DNA from: an uncultured Poribacteria bacterium
Lineage (GTDB): Bacteria > Poribacteria > WGA-4E > WGA-3G
NCBI GenBank assembly: GCA_951828385.1
Contig: OX639973.1
Span: 496,001 to 560,000, forward strand
Direction of reading: 5' to 3'
Length of the DNA: 64,000 nucleotides
The notes under the pieces were generated by a model, which made no database searches, was not told the DNA's origin, and worked only from the letters and a program-made list of their open reading frames with translations. Positions 61,364 through 64,000 of the stretch are shown piece by piece (the first letter of the stretch is position 1; each line of letters begins with the position of its first letter). The position numbers and the translations under genes are program-made.

Positions 61364-61454
61364 TTGATTATCCACAGATTTCGTGTATTTAAAAACCCAC
61401 TAACGGAGGAGGTTGTTTTATAGTAAAACCTATAATTAATTGGGCACTCTCAAA

Positions 61455-61487
61455 CAGTCTGAATGCCTATGACAGGTATTCAGACTG
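61455..61487. repeat. 33-nt inverted repeat between divergent genes
   Basis: CAGTCTGAAT (61455-61464) and ATTCAGACTG (61478-61487) pair perfectly around a loop that itself contains CCT/AGG. No T-run follows. The rest of 61376-61600 has no gene. Confidence 0.65.
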
Positions 61488-61603
61488 GCACAAACTGGAA
61501 GTTTATGCTACAAAGATGTCTACTTATTTTTAGGATTCACTATAAATGTTAACGGTACTCCCGAAAAAAGTCAAGTTTTTCATAGCGGAAAAGGCGAGTT
61601 CGT

Positions 61604-61611
61604 GCTATACT
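61604..61611 (+). promoter_or_regulatory. Extended -10 promoter of the sialidase-like gene
   Basis: TGCTATACT ends at 61611, an extended -10 of TG-n-TATACT type without a good -35, about 45 nt before the ATG at 61657. Confidence 0.4.
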
Positions 61612-61656
61612 GTGTAGAAATTATCAAATCAGAAAATATGGGGAATCAAGACAAAA

Positions 61657-62745
61657 ATGCGACAGGTTACAATCTATCGTGAACCGGGCAGATATGCGGG
61701 CTGGCCAGCGAATTATGGCATCTGGGGATGGGATAACGAGATTGTTGTCGGCTTTACCGTCGGGTATCACAAATCGGATGCGGGTTTCCATCGCCGCGAC
61801 CGAGATAAACCGTTTACAGGAATGCAGGCACGGAGTTTAGATGGCGGTGAAACATGGCACGTCTCAGAAACGCCGTGTCGTCTACCGGCAAGAGGCACAC
61901 TCTCCGCAGATGAACATGTAGAAGAACGACATAGGTCGGAAGCAGACGTTTCATTCGAGACACCAGATCGCGTCGATTTTTCACATCCCGATTTTGCGAT
62001 GATGTGCAGCAGATCCGGGCTGAGAGCGGGCGCATATTCATGGTTTTATACCTCCACAGATCGGTGCAAAAGTTGGGAGGGTCCCTTTCGGTTGCCGATG
62101 TTCGGGTACACCGGTATCGCAGCACGCACGGATTACTTGGTCTCAAATTCAGATGAATGCTTGGTGTTTCTTACTGCATCAAAGGCAGACGGTCAAGAGG
62201 GATTGATATTCTGTGCGCATAGCACCGATGGCGGTGCGTCGTTTTCGCTGCGCTCCCAGATTGGACCGGAACCTGAGGGGTTCGCGATTATGCCAGCAAG
62301 CGTTCGATTATCGGATTCAGAGATATTAGTCGCTGTCCGGTGCCGTGGCCGAGGGAACGAGTCAGGTTCAGACTGGGAAGAGCGTCAAAATTGGATTGAT
62401 CTCTACAGTTCAAATGATAACGGTCAAACCTGGGATTATGTGAATAGACCCGTGAAAAATACTGGGCGTGGCGGGAATCCGCCAACACTTACCCTTCTTC
62501 ACGACGGTAGGTTGTGTCTTATCTACGGCTATCGGGATGCGCCGCATCGGATCTGTGCGAAGTTGAGCAGTGACGCTGGCAAGACTTGGGGTGAGGAAAT
62601 TGTCTTACGCGATAATGGTGGTGATGCCGATATCGGTTACCCTCGCACCGTTCAACGTCCTGATGGGACTGTGGTAACTGCCTACTATTTTGATGAGGAA
62701 CCGGATGGCGAACGGTTCATTGAGGCGACGTTGTGGAAACCGTAA
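61657..62745 (+). CDS. BNR-repeat sialidase-like hydrolase
   Basis: A 362-residue six-bladed propeller protein with Asp-box repeats (SLDGGETW, STDRCKSW, STDGGASF, SNDNGQTW, SSDAGKTW). No signal peptide is seen. The family includes exo-alpha-sialidases, but the arginine triad cannot be confirmed by eye, so only the fold is called. Its stop touches the stop of the converging PQQ-type gene with no base between. Confidence 0.85.
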   Translation: MRQVTIYREPGRYAGWPANYGIWGWDNEIVVGFTVGYHKSDAGFHRRDRDKPFTGMQARSLDGGETWHVSETPCRLPARGTLSADEHVEERHRSEADVSFETPDRVDFSHPDFAMMCSRSGLRAGAYSWFYTSTDRCKSWEGPFRLPMFGYTGIAARTDYLVSNSDECLVFLTASKADGQEGLIFCAHSTDGGASFSLRSQIGPEPEGFAIMPASVRLSDSEILVAVRCRGRGNESGSDWEERQNWIDLYSSNDNGQTWDYVNRPVKNTGRGGNPPTLTLLHDGRLCLIYGYRDAPHRICAKLSSDAGKTWGEEIVLRDNGGDADIGYPRTVQRPDGTVVTAYYFDEEPDGERFIEATLWKP

Positions 62746-63999
62746 TTACTTGGGGCTTGAACGTAGGTCGAAACAGATGAGCCGATCTTTACCGCGGACG
62801 TAGAGGTAACCCTCTGCCAATACAGGTGCTGCCCACGCAGGATATTTCACTAACTGGCGACCGTTTTTATCTTTCAGTGACGGAACTTGTGAAATTACTT
62901 CTAATTTCTCTGGTGTGCATTTGAGGAGCATTAAGCGTCCGTACTCACCGAAATAGATAAAGTAATCGTTCACCCAAAGTAGCGAGGCGCGTTCATCAAC
63001 GCGTTGGGACCATGCGACTTTACCTGTTTTGAGTTCCACGCAACGGAGTTCTGCACCGTTGGGGCGTTGCCCGCTACAAGCGTAGAGGTAACCTTCATGG
63101 TGGATTGCGGTGTTCCAGTGTAATTCCAACGACTTGTTCCTGCGCGATGCGCGATCTTTCCAAACGAGTTCGTAGCTGCCGGGATGCACCTTGAGAACCG
63201 AGCTGCCAATCCCGTACGATTCGCTAATAAAAACGAAATCGCCAGCGACGACCGGACTCGAAGCGTTGACAGATTCAATCTTAGTGTGCCGCCACGGATA
63301 GTGGAAGTCAATTACCCCGGATGTCGGCTCAAAGCCGACAAGACCACCGCGTAGGAACGCAAACCCCCAACGTCTATCGTCAATCGTTGTAAAGACCGGA
63401 CTGGCATAACTGGCGAGTTCATCTGCTATTTGGTAGACGACCTCGCCAGTATGCTTGTTAAAGGCGACAATGCCGCTCCCGTTCGGATCGGGCCTGCCGT
63501 TTGCGCCCCAAATATCCTTCGGACTGCCTGGGGGTGAACCCCCAATCTGAACGATGAGCAGCTCGCCTTCGATCGCGGGTGCTGAAGCGACCCCGAAAAA
63601 GTTTTGGACGACGTGAAACTTCGCCATCGTGTCAACTTCCCACAAAGCTTTACCGTCTGAGACGCGCACACAATGTAGCATTCCGTCTGCCCCGAAGATA
63701 TAGACGCGATCTTCGTCAATGACCGGACAACACCGGGGCCCGTTGTTGTAGCCGTACATATCTTCGTAGTCCGTTGGATATTCAAATCGCCAGAGTTCAC
63801 TGCCAGTAATACTTTCCAAGCAAATGAGACGCGCCATATTCCCGTGACGTGCGAAGATAAATAAACGTCCATTGGCAACGGTGGGTGCCCCGTAACTCGT
63901 GCCGATCTGCTGATGCCAGACGACCGGGGGACCCGTTTTACCCCAGGGTGCAAGGTCTATTTTTTCTTGCGACTTGCCGTTTCTTTGTGGACCGAGGAA
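62746..63999 (-). CDS. PQQ-type beta-propeller protein, partial
   Basis: The frame is open to the right edge of the window, so the N-terminus is missing; the visible part is about 417 residues. It starts with FLGPQRNGKSQE and continues through the Met at 63837. Eight-bladed quinoprotein-like repeats such as TVANGRLFIFARHGNMARLI, LICLESITGSELWRFEYPTD and RVSDGKALWEVDTMAKFHV are visible. Many such proteins are secreted propellers without PQQ. The call is of the fold; an enzymatic role is unproven. Confidence 0.85.
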   Translation of the reverse strand, partial: FLGPQRNGKSQEKIDLAPWGKTGPPVVWHQQIGTSYGAPTVANGRLFIFARHGNMARLICLESITGSELWRFEYPTDYEDMYGYNNGPRCCPVIDEDRVYIFGADGMLHCVRVSDGKALWEVDTMAKFHVVQNFFGVASAPAIEGELLIVQIGGSPPGSPKDIWGANGRPDPNGSGIVAFNKHTGEVVYQIADELASYASPVFTTIDDRRWGFAFLRGGLVGFEPTSGVIDFHYPWRHTKIESVNASSPVVAGDFVFISESYGIGSSVLKVHPGSYELVWKDRASRRNKSLELHWNTAIHHEGYLYACSGQRPNGAELRCVELKTGKVAWSQRVDERASLLWVNDYFIYFGEYGRLMLLKCTPEKLEVISQVPSLKDKNGRQLVKYPAWAAPVLAEGYLYVRGKDRLICFDLRSSPK

Positions 64000-64000
64000 A

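Overview
The window looks like a contig from an uncultivated Gram-negative bacterium, most likely Candidatus Poribacteria or a close relative. This is inferred from gene content, since there is no rRNA gene. The hints are PhyH dioxygenase, tandem amidohydrolase-2 genes with a Rieske ferredoxin, secreted PD40/TolB-like propellers, PorV/PorQ barrels, DUF6807, ASPIC/UnbV, SUMF1-like, BNR-sialidase and PQQ-propeller proteins, and heavy intergenic repeat content. Promoters are ordinary sigma-70 type (TTGACA, 17-18 nt, TATAAT) and many starts have AAGGAG-type ribosome binding sites.

Layout. 1-1650: a CRISPR array (15 repeats, 14 spacers) read leftwards, flanked on both sides by copies of one leader/promoter sequence; no cas gene is in the window. 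2040-5851: PhyH facing a Rieske plus two-amidohydrolase cluster, then tRNA-Val and a CAU tRNA. 5916-11765: mutS2-dnaG-rpoD with overlapping ends. 11917-16387: secreted propeller, TPR protein, tRNA-Gly, peroxiredoxin and a LamG-like secreted protein. 16750-25318: a plus-strand run of a large secreted repeat protein, an asparagine-synthetase-B-like protein, eukaryote-type glutamine-dependent NAD synthetase, a Wzi-like barrel and a lytic transglycosylase. 25291-29868: SRPBCC gene, then the DUF6807-miaB-map-ccmC-ccmD operon. 30309-43577: mixed region with PorV barrels, a partly deleted duplicate of a VapBC-like module, a restriction-enzyme fragment next to an intact ISKra4-type element, a probable structured RNA, a frameshifted secreted gene, a truncated HicB, RqcH/NFACT and a DapA-family lyase. 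43777-49910: STAS protein, nuclease-methylase restriction enzyme, a lipoprotein whose leader RNA carries a lone CRISPR-repeat-like hairpin, and EcfT. 50079-52382: MoaB, DprA, ComF-like. 52816-64000: VWA protein, secreted propeller, a secreted protein with a long structured 5' UTR, ASPIC/UnbV, SUMF1-like, TPR, sialidase-like and a PQQ-type propeller cut by the window edge.

The most unusual signals are: (1) five secreted proteins with unrelated bodies that end in the same roughly 19-residue tail (consensus about L-S-V-E-P-x-x-K-L-A-T-T-W-G-x-I-K-x-K), a candidate sorting or anchoring signal; (2) a promoter-driven, strongly structured RNA of about 380 nt at 36875-37257; (3) the solitary CRISPR-repeat-like hairpin at 47540-47562, 46 kb from the array and in the crRNA sense; (4) duplicated CRISPR leaders that predict a second array just left of base 1; (5) two families of dispersed intergenic repeats that have also entered the 3' ends of genes. 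None of these was checked against a database.
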